From: Planctomycetales bacterium
GTDB taxonomy: Bacteria > Planctomycetota > Planctomycetia > Isosphaerales > Isosphaeraceae
DNA: 64,000 nucleotides
Direction: 5' to 3'
NCBI GenBank assembly: GCA_027449865.1
Contig: DAIDKV010000124.1
Location: 61,533-125,532, forward strand
Both the position numbers and the translations under genes were made by a program. Every line of letters begins with the position of its first letter. The first letter of the stretch is position 1. Shown here piece by piece: positions 19,306 through 28,898 of the stretch. The notes under the pieces were generated by a model. The model saw only the letters and a list, made by a program, of their open reading frames with translations. It made no database searches and had not been told where the DNA came from.

Positions 19306-20772
19306 TCAGGCGACCGAGGGCGCCTCGAGGATCTCACGGACGATGCGGGCCGGGCGGCCATCCGTGAGGCGCTGCGCCCGGCCGTTGGCGTGGTAGGCCA
19401 GCCGCTCGTGGTCCAGGCCGAGCAGATGCAGGACGGTGGCCTGGAAATCGTTGGGAGTGACGACGTGGTCGACCGCCTTGTGGCCAACCTCGTCGGTGGC
19501 GCCGAAGGTCATGCCGCCTCGGATCCCGCCCCCGGCCATCCAGATCGAGAAGCCCTGGCCGTTATGGTCGCGTCCTGCGCTGTCGTCCAGCTTTCCCTCG
19601 CTGACGGGTAGCCGGCCGATCTCTCCGCCCCAGTGAACGAGGGTGGTCTCCAGCAGTCCCCGCTGCTTGAGATCCTTGACCAGGGCGGCGGCTGGCCGAT
19701 CGGTCCGCCGGCAGATATCCGGAAGGCCCGATTTGATTGAGTTATGATTGTCCCAGGGCTGTCCGCCCAGGAAGAGCTGGACAAACCGCACACCACGTTC
19801 GACGAGCCGCCGCGCGATGAGGCAGCGTGTCCCGTATTCCCGCGTGTGATCCTCGTCGAGGCCGTACATTCGCCGGATGTATTGCGGCTCGCCTGAGACG
19901 TCGAGCGCCTCCTTGGCGGCGGTTTGCATGGCGGCGGCCAGCTCGTAGCTCCGGATGCGGGCCTCCAGGTCAGCTTCGCCAGGGTGCCGATCGAGGTGAA
20001 GCTGATTGAGGTGTCCGAGGAACGCGAGGTTCTGCGCCTGCAAGTCGCCTCTCAATTGAGGGGGCGGGTCGAGGTTGAGGATGCGCGGCTCCTTCGGTCG
20101 CAGGACCGTACCCTGATACAGCGGCGGCATGAACCCGCTCGACCAGTTGTTCGCGCCGTCGACAGGTGGCCCGCCCGGGTCGGTCAGGACCATGTAAGCG
20201 GGCAACTCCTGCGACTCGCTCCCCAGAGCGTAGACGACCCAGCTCCCGAGCGTCGGTCGCCCCGTGATCGCGGGGATTCCGCCGTGAAAGTAGCGAATGG
20301 AGACCTCGTGGCCGTTGTGCCCGGTGTGCATGGAGCGGATGACGCAGATGTCGTCGGCAATTCCGGCGATCCCGGGCAGAAGTTCGGAGAGCTCGATCCC
20401 CGAGGCGCCGTGCTTCGTGAATTTCCAGGGGCTGCCCAGCAGCTTCTTGCTGGCCCGGTTGACGAAGCTATACACGACCTCGCCGCCGTATTCGGTTCCG
20501 TGGTGCCGCGTCAGCTCGGGCTTGGGGTCGAGGAGGTCGACATGCGACGGCCCACCGTGCATGAACATCGAGATCATCGCCGTGGCCTTCGGCGCGAGCA
20601 GGGGCGGGCGCGGCCGGAGGTCCAGAGGCAGGTTCTCGCCGGGCTTCGTTGGCTCGGCGGCGACCAGCCCATCCTGGCGCAGGAGGTGGGCGAGGGCAAA
20701 CGCCCCGATCCCGAATCCTGAACCGCGGAGCAACATCCGACGGTTGATCTCTCGCGAGTGGTCAGTCCACAT
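19306..20772 (-). CDS. DUF1501 domain protein (planctomycete alkaline-phosphatase-fold)
   Basis: This 488-residue protein is a typical DUF1501 protein of the sulfatase/alkaline phosphatase-like fold. It starts with a Tat-like leader (INRRMLLRGSGFGIGAFALAHLL) and holds the family segments ISMFMHGGPSHVDLLDPKP, HTGHNGHEVS, LGGQPWDNHN, WGGEIGRLP and GRDHNGQGFSIWMAGGGIRGG. The function of the family is not established experimentally as far as I know; the gene is nearly always found directly after a cytochrome/DUF1549/DUF1553 gene, as here, with an 11-base overlap between the two frames. An exported enzyme acting on a sulfated or phosphorylated substrate is only a suggestion. The next gene is convergent (GH99-like, stop 50 bases away). 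Confidence 0.93.
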   Translation of the reverse strand: MWTDHSREINRRMLLRGSGFGIGAFALAHLLRQDGLVAAEPTKPGENLPLDLRPRPPLLAPKATAMISMFMHGGPSHVDLLDPKPELTRHHGTEYGGEVVYSFVNRASKKLLGSPWKFTKHGASGIELSELLPGIAGIADDICVIRSMHTGHNGHEVSIRYFHGGIPAITGRPTLGSWVVYALGSESQELPAYMVLTDPGGPPVDGANNWSSGFMPPLYQGTVLRPKEPRILNLDPPPQLRGDLQAQNLAFLGHLNQLHLDRHPGEADLEARIRSYELAAAMQTAAKEALDVSGEPQYIRRMYGLDEDHTREYGTRCLIARRLVERGVRFVQLFLGGQPWDNHNSIKSGLPDICRRTDRPAAALVKDLKQRGLLETTLVHWGGEIGRLPVSEGKLDDSAGRDHNGQGFSIWMAGGGIRGGMTFGATDEVGHKAVDHVVTPNDFQATVLHLLGLDHERLAYHANGRAQRLTDGRPARIVREILEAPSVA

Positions 20773-23320
20773 AGAGGAACTCGTTCGAGCTCAGGAGTTG
20801 CTGGCAGAGGTTGGTCAGCACCGCTCGATGGGTTTCGCCCGGCTTTCCGTTAGGTCCGAGGGCGGCGAGCTGGCGAGACACGAAGGATCGGGCCAGTTCC
20901 CTCTCCTTGGCGGAGATGGAACGCCCGTAGGCCAAGTCCCAGGATTGGGCGATCCATCGGGGCCATCGCGATTCCTCGGGACCTCCCGGGACGAGGGCGA
21001 TCACACGGTCGGCCATCGCCCCGGCCTGATCGCGGACGAAGTCGCCATTCATCAGCATGAGGGCCTGGGGGGCCGACGTGCTGAGCGTCCGCTGCTCGCA
21101 GTTGACCGTCATCATCGGGGAGTCAAATGCGTCGAGAAAGGAGACCGGCCTGGACCGGCGCACCTGGAGGTAGATGCTCCGGCGTGTCGGCCGGCCCGTC
21201 GGCAACACATGACCAACGTCGTCCTCGGAGACCGGCACCGGCGGGCCGAACATTTGGCGGTCGAGCCGACCGCTAACGGCGAGCATCCGGTCTCGTAGCG
21301 ACTCGGCATCGAAGCGGCGGATCGGAAATCGGGCGTAGAGCGACTCGCCGATGTCGGTGTCGCCGCGTGCCGGATCGCGGCGGGACGACTGGCGATAGAC
21401 GGTGGACGTCATGATGAGCCGGTGCATCTGCTTGAGACTCCAGCCGCGGCGGACCAGTTCATCGGCCAGCCAGTCGAGCAACTCTGGATGCGAGGGACGC
21501 CGGCCCAGGGCGCCGAGATCGCCCGGCGTCTCGACCAGACCGCGTCCAAAGTGATGGAGCCAGATCCGGTTGGCGAGCACGCGACCGACCAGCGGATGAT
21601 GACCGCTGGTCAGATGTCGGGCGTAGGCAAGACGACGCCCGGAGGTCGGCAGGCTGGGGTCGTCGTTCGGGATCTCGAAGCGACTTCCCTCGGGCGCCGC
21701 GATGGTCAGGTCGCCCGGAGCCACCGCCCGGGTCGGCTGCCGGTGGTCGCCACGGTGAAGGACATGCGTCACGGGCAAGGCGCCGGCGCCCTCGTCGAGG
21801 ACACTCACGAAGTCCTCGATGGGCTTCTGAGCGCGTCGAGCCGCGATGGCCGCACTGTCCTTCTTCAGCTCCTCGGCCGCGGCGGGATCATACTGGTAGA
21901 GCGTCCCAGGGCTGATGAGGACGCTGGGGTTCGCGTCAAGCAGGGCCTTTTGCTCGGCGGGCCGGCGATCGGGCGGAGTGCGGAGCGCCTGCCGAAGTCG
22001 TTCCCGCGGTCCTTCGGGGAACTTCTTCAGCTCCTTCTCCAGAGCGGCGGCCACGAGCTTTTGCGTCTTCTCGTCGAGCACCTTTTGAAGCCGCTGGGCC
22101 TCGGTCTCGATTTGCGCCGAGCGGGCGCGGTCCGCGTCGGTGGCGAGTGAGACCAGCCTCTGAACGGGCCGTCGCCAGTGCTGCGGGTCGAGTGCCGGTT
22201 CGAAGATCGCACGGAGGCGATAGTAATCGGATTGTGGGATCGGATCGTACCGATGGTCATGGCACCGGGCACACCCGACGGTCAGCCCCAGAAAGGTCGA
22301 ACCGACGATCTGGAGCGTGTCGGCGACAACCTGATTGGCGGCCAGAGCCTCGTCACTGGCACCGGTCGAGGTCCCGTCCACGGCCGTCCGGAGAAACCCG
22401 GTCGCGGCCAGGATCTCGACCTGCTCGGCCGACAAATTCTTCCAGGGGCGAGGGACCAGCTCGTCGCCAGCCATTTGCTCGATCAGGAACCGATCGAGCG
22501 GCATGTCCCGATTGATGGCACGGATGACGTAGTCGCGATACTTGTAAGCGTAGGGCCTTGTCGTGTCATCATTGCCGTTGCCATCAGAGTCGGCGTAGCC
22601 AGCGACATCGAGCCAGTGCCGCGCCCAGCGCTCGCCGTATCGCGGCGAGGCCAGCAGGCGATCGACCATCTGCTCATAAGCATCGGGCGAGTCGTCGGCG
22701 AGGAAGGCCTCCATCTCCTCGCGAGAGGGCGGCAGCCCGGTGAGATCAGCGCTCGCGCGTCGGATGAGAGTGGTTCGGTCGGCCTCGGGCGCGAACGAAA
22801 GCCCTCGCTCGCGGAGCCTCGCCAGCAGAAACCCGTCGATCGGGGTCCGGACCCGATCGCTGGCACCGAAGAAAGGCGGCGCCAACCTTCGGATCGGCTG
22901 GAAGGCCCAGAACGCCCGCTCCTCCGGGGTAATCTCAATGCCGGGCGGCAGCGATTCGGGCTCCTGTCGGAGCGTGGTCGCTCCAGTGGCGATCCAACGC
23001 TCTATGGACTCCACGAGATTCGGCGGGACTTTTTTCTCCCCCGGCGGCATCTCGCCTTCCCTGATTCGCTGCAGTAAAAAGCTGGTCGAGGGGGCACCTG
23101 GCTCAATCGCCGTCCCGCTTTCCCCGCCTCGGACCGCGAATCGCCGGAGCCGGAGGTCAAGTCCACCTTCGAGCTTCTCGCCAGCCCCGTGGCAGCCGAA
23201 GCAATACGCCTTGAAAATCGGGCGAACGTCTCGCTCATACGTCGGCCGATCGCCGGCCCATCCCCGGCCAGAACCGCCGAGGACAACCAGCAGCACGACC
23301 AATCTGCGAAACATGCTCAT
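20762..23320 (-). CDS. Planctomycete cytochrome c / DUF1549 / DUF1553 protein
   Basis: The 852-residue exported protein begins with a signal peptide (MFRRLVVLLVVLGGSGRGWAG), then a planctomycete-type cytochrome c domain with the haem motif C-F-G-C-H near residue 40, followed by DUF1549 (about residues 150-350, with GCARCHDHRYDPI as a possible second haem site) and DUF1553 (about 500-800, with HPLVGRVLANRIWLHHFGRGLV and SSRRDPARGDTD). I set the start at the ATG 23320 (MSMFRRL); an ATG two codons on and a GTG at 23332 preceded by GAGGAAG are alternatives. It is translated just ahead of the DUF1501 gene and surely co-transcribed. The pair is widespread in planctomycetes and is linked by gene context to polysaccharide use and electron transfer, without proven biochemistry. 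Confidence 0.93.
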   Translation of the reverse strand: MSMFRRLVVLLVVLGGSGRGWAGDRPTYERDVRPIFKAYCFGCHGAGEKLEGGLDLRLRRFAVRGGESGTAIEPGAPSTSFLLQRIREGEMPPGEKKVPPNLVESIERWIATGATTLRQEPESLPPGIEITPEERAFWAFQPIRRLAPPFFGASDRVRTPIDGFLLARLRERGLSFAPEADRTTLIRRASADLTGLPPSREEMEAFLADDSPDAYEQMVDRLLASPRYGERWARHWLDVAGYADSDGNGNDDTTRPYAYKYRDYVIRAINRDMPLDRFLIEQMAGDELVPRPWKNLSAEQVEILAATGFLRTAVDGTSTGASDEALAANQVVADTLQIVGSTFLGLTVGCARCHDHRYDPIPQSDYYRLRAIFEPALDPQHWRRPVQRLVSLATDADRARSAQIETEAQRLQKVLDEKTQKLVAAALEKELKKFPEGPRERLRQALRTPPDRRPAEQKALLDANPSVLISPGTLYQYDPAAAEELKKDSAAIAARRAQKPIEDFVSVLDEGAGALPVTHVLHRGDHRQPTRAVAPGDLTIAAPEGSRFEIPNDDPSLPTSGRRLAYARHLTSGHHPLVGRVLANRIWLHHFGRGLVETPGDLGALGRRPSHPELLDWLADELVRRGWSLKQMHRLIMTSTVYRQSSRRDPARGDTDIGESLYARFPIRRFDAESLRDRMLAVSGRLDRQMFGPPVPVSEDDVGHVLPTGRPTRRSIYLQVRRSRPVSFLDAFDSPMMTVNCEQRTLSTSAPQALMLMNGDFVRDQAGAMADRVIALVPGGPEESRWPRWIAQSWDLAYGRSISAKERELARSFVSRQLAALGPNGKPGETHRAVLTNLCQQLLSSNEFLYVD

Positions 23321-23466
23321 GTCAGCACCCACATACTTCCTCGAACGGCGGCCATCGCCCAATCCAGGGCCATGATCGCGACGAGTTGAATTATTGTTGG
23401 AGACCGCGGGCGATGTAAATCCCAATCGGTCGGGGGAGCGGGGTGGGCCGCGGCTGGCCCTGGCGA

Positions 23467-24312
23467 TCAGGGTCGCCGCTTTTGGTGCTCCGGGAAGTCT
23501 TTCCGATAGCGATCGAGGAGTGCGGGGATGTCGGCTTCGAGAAGGTAGATCTTGCCCCGGATCGGCTTTTTCTCACCCGGCGCGAGGCCGCCGATGCGAA
23601 AGTCGGAATGAAGGCAGACGATGAACCCCTGAAAGAGTTCCTGGTATGGTTCCCAGGCGGTCGCCAGGATCATCTTACCATCGGCGGAGTGGCATCCGAT
23701 CAATCCATTGGATGGGACGAGCCGGCTCAGCGGACGCGGATTCACATCGTCGCGGTTGACGTGGGCGGGGCACCAGACCTGGCCCGGGGTGTATCGGGCA
23801 CGCGTGGCCCAGGGCTCGGTCGGTAGGCGCGCGGGGCGGCCGTCGAGAAAGAGGAAGCAGCGAGGAAGATAGGTCTCGGAGTTGGACTTCTGCTCGACGC
23901 CGGTGAAGTCCGCCACCCGGATGCAAGGCTGGGCCCAGTGGGCCTGCGACGGGTTCGCCGTTGGGTTGGTGGCGACCACCCGAAAATCGACCTCATCGCG
24001 GCTGGCCTGGATCGTGTGTTCCACCACCACGCCATCGGCCAGCCGGGATTCGAGGCGGAGCCGTCGGCCGTCGTCTCCGCGTTCGATGAGCCGGGTCTGG
24101 TGGGGAATCACGGTCTTCGACCAGTCGCGATCGGTCGAGCCGGGCCGGCAAAAGGCTTCGAGATACCAGACCTTGACCTCTCCACCGGGCAGGCGAGATC
24201 CATGAATGCTGAGCATGTTCTCGGACCAGGAGAGTGTCAGGCTCTCGTCGTCGGCCTGGACCGGGGCGGTCGCGGCCATCCCCAGGACCACGAGCCTCAC
24301 GATGGTTCGCAT
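23467..24312 (-). CDS. Secreted protein of unknown function
   Basis: The 281-residue protein has a clear signal peptide (MRTIVRLVVLGMAATAPVQA) and a beta-rich body with no motif I recognise. Segments such as SLTLSWSENMLSIHGSRLPGG, DGVVVEHTIQASRD and SADGKMILATAWEPYQELFQGF suggest a carbohydrate-binding or galactose-mutarotase-like sandwich, but this is a guess. Three or four cysteines in the mature part could form disulfides. It lies 48 bases after the sigma-54 activator gene and 146 bases before the cytochrome gene on the same strand, and may be exported with the latter's system. I do not know its function. Confidence 0.78.
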   Translation of the reverse strand: MRTIVRLVVLGMAATAPVQADDESLTLSWSENMLSIHGSRLPGGEVKVWYLEAFCRPGSTDRDWSKTVIPHQTRLIERGDDGRRLRLESRLADGVVVEHTIQASRDEVDFRVVATNPTANPSQAHWAQPCIRVADFTGVEQKSNSETYLPRCFLFLDGRPARLPTEPWATRARYTPGQVWCPAHVNRDDVNPRPLSRLVPSNGLIGCHSADGKMILATAWEPYQELFQGFIVCLHSDFRIGGLAPGEKKPIRGKIYLLEADIPALLDRYRKDFPEHQKRRP

Positions 24313-24360
24313 CTCGGTCGTCTCCTCGACAAGGTTGGGGCCGATGGGGGGAAGTCCACT

Positions 24361-27300
24361 CTACGAGGCTTCGGTCGGCTTATCCAGCAACCCCGACTTC
24401 TTCAACTTGCTGAAGAAGGTACTGCGGGGGAGCCCCATGAGCCGGGCGGCGATGCTCTTGTTGCCGCCAGCCTCCGCGAGCGCGTCGAGGAGTTGCTGGC
24501 GCTCGTCGGCATCAAACTCACTGTCGATCGGGGCCACGGCCGTTTCGACGGGCGGTGTCCAGGAGCGCGCGGGCATCGCGGCCCGCCTGGCCCGGCGCCC
24601 TCGTGTTCCGGATGAGACCGGTGCGGGAAGCCTTGGCCGGGTGCCCCGGCGTGGGTCGCGTCGGATCTCGGCGGGCAGGTCGTCTACCGTCACGGCCGGG
24701 CCATCGGCCAGAACGACGGCGCGCTCGATCACGTTTTCCAGCTCGCGGATGTTCCCCGGCCAGTCGTGACCGGCGAGCGCCTCGACCGCCTCGGGATCCA
24801 GGTGGCTGACCGTCTTTCCGGTTCGCCGGGCGTGCTGGTGCAGGAAGTAGACGGCCAGCTCGAAAATGTCTTCCCGACGCTCGCGCAGCGGAGGCGTCCA
24901 CATCGGAATCACGTTGAGCCGGTAATAGAGGTCCTCGCGGAATCGACCGTCGCGGATCAGGGCCTCAATGTCCTGGTGGGTCGCCGCGATGATCCGGACA
25001 TCCACCCGGATCGACTGCGAGCTTCCGACCCGCTCGAAGGCCATCTCCTGGAGCACGCGCAGCAGCTTGGTTTGCACTTCGAGGTTGATGTCGACGATCT
25101 CATCGAGGAAGAGCGTCCCTCCGTCGGCCTGTTCGAACCGCCCGACCCTGTCGCGATCGGCGCCGGTGAACGCCCCTTTGACATGGCCGAAGAGCTCGGA
25201 TTCCAGGAGCCCCTGCGAGAGCGCCGCACAGTGGACCTGGACGAACGGCCGGGCCGATCTTGGACTCGCCCGGTGGATCGCCGCGGCGAGCAGTTCCTTC
25301 CCGGTCCCGCTCTCGCCCCGGATCAAAACCGCCGAGGGGCTCGCGGCGACCTTGCGCGCCATCGCGATCATCCGACGGACCGCCGGCCCGGATCCCTTGA
25401 TCGCCTCGAAGACGCTCGGGGCCGCCGCTTCAACGGCCGGCCGATGGTGGCCGCCCGGCTCGTCGCCGGCCGCCGCCTCCCGGCCGGCGCGGTCGCGCAA
25501 CTGCTCCTGAAGGATCAGTATCCTGCGCTGCTGCTCGGCGATCTTCTCGACCTTGTCTCGCAGTTCCTGGTTGAGTGCTTCGAGCGTCTCCTGGATGTCG
25601 GCCGAGTGCAGGACGAGCGTGGCGACCGAGCCCATCGCGCCGAGGAACGCCATTTCCTCGTCCTCGTAAGGCATCCCGCTTCGCTTCGGGCCGAGGACGA
25701 GCAGGCCGGCGATCCGGCCGTCACTCCCGAGCGCCGCGGCGGCCTCGCCTCCGAGCGCGATCAGGGCGTCGCTGATCGGATCGGCCCCGCCCGTCTCGGC
25801 CGTCGCGTGCGAGAGCCGGACCGTCGGCGTTTCGTGGAGCCGGCCGATCAGCGGATGATCGGCGGCCAGGTCGTGCTCGTCGGGCGCGGGACCGTGGCTG
25901 GCCGTGAGCCGGTAGGGCCCGCCGGTCCCCTCCAGAAGATAAAGCGCGCCCCACTCCAGACGAAGCACCTCCGAGGCCGCTTCCAGCAGCCGATGGCCCA
26001 GGGTCACCCGGTCGACCAGGCTTCCCACGGCCATCCGCATCTTGTTCATCGCCTCGTCAAGCTTGTACTTCTCGCGGAAGAAGCGTCGGTCGATCGCCCG
26101 CTGAAACCGGCCTCGTGCCACCTCAAAAAGCGTGAGCAAGACCACCACCGAGATCGCCGCGAGGATCGCCCCCATCGAGCTGGACCTCGGCGCGAAGAGG
26201 CGGTCGCCGATCAGCTTCCCACCAACCACCAGCATTCCCGAGTAAATCAGCCCGGCCGCCAGGCACGAGAGGAAATACACCACCCCCCGATTGGTGAATT
26301 CCTCCACCTGCATCAGCTTGTACCGCGTGATGCTGAAGGCGTGGGCCATCGTGAAGAGGATCGAGACCCCAAAGAGCGGCCAGGCCGCATTGTCACGCCC
26401 GAGCGTCGCCGGATCATTCCAGGCCTGAACCAGCACGTAGGCGATCAGCAACGACGAGACAATCGCCGCGGGCAAAATCCAGCGCACCTGGTTCTGCTCG
26501 GCCTTCGACCGTGCATGCCGATAGCTGTAAACCAGGCAAACCACGCAGACCAGAAACAGCGCCGCCGCCAGCCCGATGTAGAACAGGGAGAGATTCCGAA
26601 CGACCTCGAAGGCGATGATCGCGCGCGGATCCCGGTCGCGCGACCAGATCCCGGTGAGCGTCATGCTCCCCCAGAGCAGCCCGAGATAGCCGATCGCCAC
26701 CCCGTAAAGCCACCGGAGCACCCTCCCCGAGTGCCGCGCCAGGATCGGATTCCGACGGGGAAAGACCAGGTAGAAATTCAGATTCACCACCGGCACGAAC
26801 AGCGCGAAGAGCGCGAACAGGTAGATCAACGGGGGTAAAAAGACGATCTCCGTCCAGTGATATCCCCCCATGAACGCCCCGACCGTCACGATGCAAAGCG
26901 CGAAAAAGAGCCGGGCCGACTCGTCCCTCGGGCGCCGCCAGAACACCCGGGCCCCAATCCCAAAGATCAACAACTCCTGCAAGAACCAGATCAACGACCA
27001 GAAATACGTCCGACCCGGGGGATACTGCACCGTCGCCCGACCCGACTGGACCAGACTCCCCGGCCCATTCCACCACTTCACCTCGATCGTTTCGCCGATC
27101 CGGTTGCGAAGCCCCCGCATCGCCCGAATATAGTCGGAGTAGCCCGAATACACGTTCCCCGAAATCTTCTGACCATCAATCCCAAGCAACTGGTCCCCTC
27201 GACTCGGCCGGGCACCCTCCCACTGATAATCGTCCGGAATCTCCTCCTCAATCCGTGTCCCAAACATGCAGCGCACGCCGATCGTTCCCATCGTCGCCAC

Positions 27301-27471
27301 ATGCACCAGCACCGCGATCGAGTAAAGAATCACCCCCAGTGAACATCCCCACAACATCCACTCACGCAGACCCCGCCGACTCCCCGACGAAAAGGCCCCG
27401 GCCGATCCGTGACTGCTTCTTCCTTCACGCTTTTCATGCCGTAAATCAGTCACGGAATCACCAGTCGTCAA
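24361..27471 (-). CDS. Membrane-bound sigma-54 activator with PDZ-like, GAF, AAA+ and Fis-type HTH domains
   Basis: The 1036-residue protein combines sensor and enhancer-binding protein. A first membrane helix (38-60) is followed by a PDZ-like extracytoplasmic part (about 75-150, with [14 protein letters not shown]), then some eight hydrophobic segments to about residue 450, a GAF-like domain (480-625), a coiled coil (625-662), and an AAA+ module with Walker A GESGTGKE (719-726), the sigma-54 contact loop GAFTGA (766-771) and Walker B GGTLFLDE (784-791). A Fis-type helix-turn-helix closes it (about 990-1030). It should activate sigma-54 promoters in response to an envelope signal without a separate histidine kinase. 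The start is a TTG with no good ribosome site; GTG at 27453 is an alternative. It heads a minus-strand run with the secreted protein and the cytochrome/DUF1501 pair. Confidence 0.9.
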   Translation of the reverse strand: MTTGDSVTDLRHEKREGRSSHGSAGAFSSGSRRGLREWMLWGCSLGVILYSIAVLVHVATMGTIGVRCMFGTRIEEEIPDDYQWEGARPSRGDQLLGIDGQKISGNVYSGYSDYIRAMRGLRNRIGETIEVKWWNGPGSLVQSGRATVQYPPGRTYFWSLIWFLQELLIFGIGARVFWRRPRDESARLFFALCIVTVGAFMGGYHWTEIVFLPPLIYLFALFALFVPVVNLNFYLVFPRRNPILARHSGRVLRWLYGVAIGYLGLLWGSMTLTGIWSRDRDPRAIIAFEVVRNLSLFYIGLAAALFLVCVVCLVYSYRHARSKAEQNQVRWILPAAIVSSLLIAYVLVQAWNDPATLGRDNAAWPLFGVSILFTMAHAFSITRYKLMQVEEFTNRGVVYFLSCLAAGLIYSGMLVVGGKLIGDRLFAPRSSSMGAILAAISVVVLLTLFEVARGRFQRAIDRRFFREKYKLDEAMNKMRMAVGSLVDRVTLGHRLLEAASEVLRLEWGALYLLEGTGGPYRLTASHGPAPDEHDLAADHPLIGRLHETPTVRLSHATAETGGADPISDALIALGGEAAAALGSDGRIAGLLVLGPKRSGMPYEDEEMAFLGAMGSVATLVLHSADIQETLEALNQELRDKVEKIAEQQRRILILQEQLRDRAGREAAAGDEPGGHHRPAVEAAAPSVFEAIKGSGPAVRRMIAMARKVAASPSAVLIRGESGTGKELLAAAIHRASPRSARPFVQVHCAALSQGLLESELFGHVKGAFTGADRDRVGRFEQADGGTLFLDEIVDINLEVQTKLLRVLQEMAFERVGSSQSIRVDVRIIAATHQDIEALIRDGRFREDLYYRLNVIPMWTPPLRERREDIFELAVYFLHQHARRTGKTVSHLDPEAVEALAGHDWPGNIRELENVIERAVVLADGPAVTVDDLPAEIRRDPRRGTRPRLPAPVSSGTRGRRARRAAMPARSWTPPVETAVAPIDSEFDADERQQLLDALAEAGGNKSIAARLMGLPRSTFFSKLKKSGLLDKPTEAS

Positions 27472-28012
27472 TGGGGCAAACTGAGCAAGTTCGAGAGACT
27501 ATCGATTTCGGCGCCGACGCTCTCAGCATAGCCTTTCGGCGCCGAAACGCAAGGAATGCGTTAACGAAAAGAAGGATTGGAGCGCCGAAATCGACGGGTT
27601 TCTATCCCGATTTTCGATTTTTTCTCAAGCCGGAGCGGGCGGACAAAATGGACCGCTGGATCCCGTTGCCCCGGTCGGGTATGCCTTGATGCCGCGAATC
27701 TGGATCGCCTGGGTAATATGAATGGTGTGGATCACGTGGATTGGAAAGGCGAAGGAGCGATTCGGCGAGATCGGCGCCGAAAGTTGAGCGACGAGTGGGA
27801 ACTTCGGCGCCTGTTCGGCGCCGAATGTCGGCGCCAGGATTTCGGCGCCGATTGACGCGTGGGGGACAGGCATGGCGAGTGCTTTGGAGGAGGACCGGCC
27901 GGGCAGATGTCCGTAAGACGATCGGGCCGAGGCTGCACCCACGAGCAATCGTCTGAGCACAGCCGCGATCGAGCCCGGCCGAGGGTAGAGGCAGGCCACC
28001 GAAGGAGAGACC
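27472..28012. repeat. 541-base intergenic region with clustered TTCGGCGCCGAA palindromes
   Basis: No credible gene is present. The palindrome TTTCGGCGCCGAAA occurs perfectly at 27534-27547, and close copies lie at 27506-27517, 27771-27782, 27803-27812, 27814-27825, 27827-27837 and 27840-27851, all centred on GGCGCC. A further half copy is at 27582-27590. Two clusters result, one next to the start of the sigma-54 activator and one 160-240 bases before the alpha/beta hydrolase start. The stretch is otherwise more AT-rich than its surroundings around 27550-27650. The palindromes could be operator sites, structured repeats or methylation targets. Short open frames inside it are low-complexity Arg-rich strings and were rejected. 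Confidence 0.65.
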
Positions 28013-28885
28013 ATGCGCTTGGCAGCGAAGTGGCGCACCGACTGGAGATGGGAAGTGGATCTGGGCCCGGAGGCGGCTCAGTTCTATCCGATCGGCGGCG
28101 GGTGGGTGGATGTAGTACGAATGGGGCGAGGTCGTCCGCTGGTGATGTTGCCGGGGCTGGCGGGCGGGTGGAAGCTGGTGGGTCCGCTGGCGCGTCGATT
28201 GTCGCGTCATTTTGAGGTGTATGTTTGCGGGTTGCGTGGCGATTCCGACCCGGGGACGGGTCTGGAGGGTGGGCCTGGGGTTCCCTGGGATCTGAGTGAG
28301 TACGCCCACGATCTCCGCGACCTGCTCGACCGCCTGGACCTCGGCGCGCCGGCGATCCTGGGGGTTTCGTTCGGCGGGGCGATTGCGTTGCAGTATGCGA
28401 TCGAGTATCCCCGCGGTCTCGAGTCGCTAATGGTGTACGGGGCCGACTCGCGGTTCCGATCGAGCATCGGCTCGAAGATCGCGCGTCGGGTGCTGGAGCG
28501 GTATCACCTCCCGACGGATAGCCCGTTCGTCAACCAGTTCCTCAACCTGCTTTACGGCAAGAAGCCCGAGCCGGGCCCGGTTGTCGATTTCGTCACCCGG
28601 CGGATCTGGGAGACGGGGCAGGGGGTAATGGCCCGCCGACTGGCGCAGCTCGAATCGTTCGACATCAGCGAGCAGCTCTGGCGGATCGACGTACCGACGC
28701 TGATCCAGGCCGGCGAGCGTGACGTGATCGTTCCGGCCGCCCGGCAGAAGTTGCTGGCCGAGTCGATCCCGGGAGCGCGGTTCCGTCCGGTCGCCGAGGC
28801 CGGCCATATCGGCTTCCTGACCCACCAAACGGAGATCGTCCGCAGCGTCCGCCGGCATCTGGCTCGGACGGGCGCAGTTGTCTGA
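28013..28885 (+). CDS. Alpha/beta-hydrolase fold protein
   Basis: This 290-residue protein is a complete alpha/beta hydrolase: oxyanion region PLVMLPGLAGG (42-52), nucleophile elbow GVSFGG with S119, acid D237 in AGERDVIVP and histidine H265 in EAGHIGF. A cap of about 80 residues lies between strands six and seven. No signal peptide is seen, so it should act in the cytoplasm on an ester, lactone or haloalkane-like substrate that cannot be named. The next gene (HD hydrolase) starts 13 bases after the stop, so the two are probably co-transcribed. Upstream is the palindrome-rich spacer. Confidence 0.9.
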   Translation: MRLAAKWRTDWRWEVDLGPEAAQFYPIGGGWVDVVRMGRGRPLVMLPGLAGGWKLVGPLARRLSRHFEVYVCGLRGDSDPGTGLEGGPGVPWDLSEYAHDLRDLLDRLDLGAPAILGVSFGGAIALQYAIEYPRGLESLMVYGADSRFRSSIGSKIARRVLERYHLPTDSPFVNQFLNLLYGKKPEPGPVVDFVTRRIWETGQGVMARRLAQLESFDISEQLWRIDVPTLIQAGERDVIVPAARQKLLAESIPGARFRPVAEAGHIGFLTHQTEIVRSVRRHLARTGAVV

Positions 28886-28898
28886 GGTGGGCGGGCCG

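Noticed and set aside
24766..26838. Long plus-strand frame opposite the sigma-54 activator
   Set aside because: Antisense shadow in a GC-rich gene; no recognisable domain.
27741..27956. Small Arg-rich frame inside the palindrome-rich spacer
   Set aside because: Low complexity arises from the repeated GGCGCC palindromes; no ribosome site or homologue pattern.
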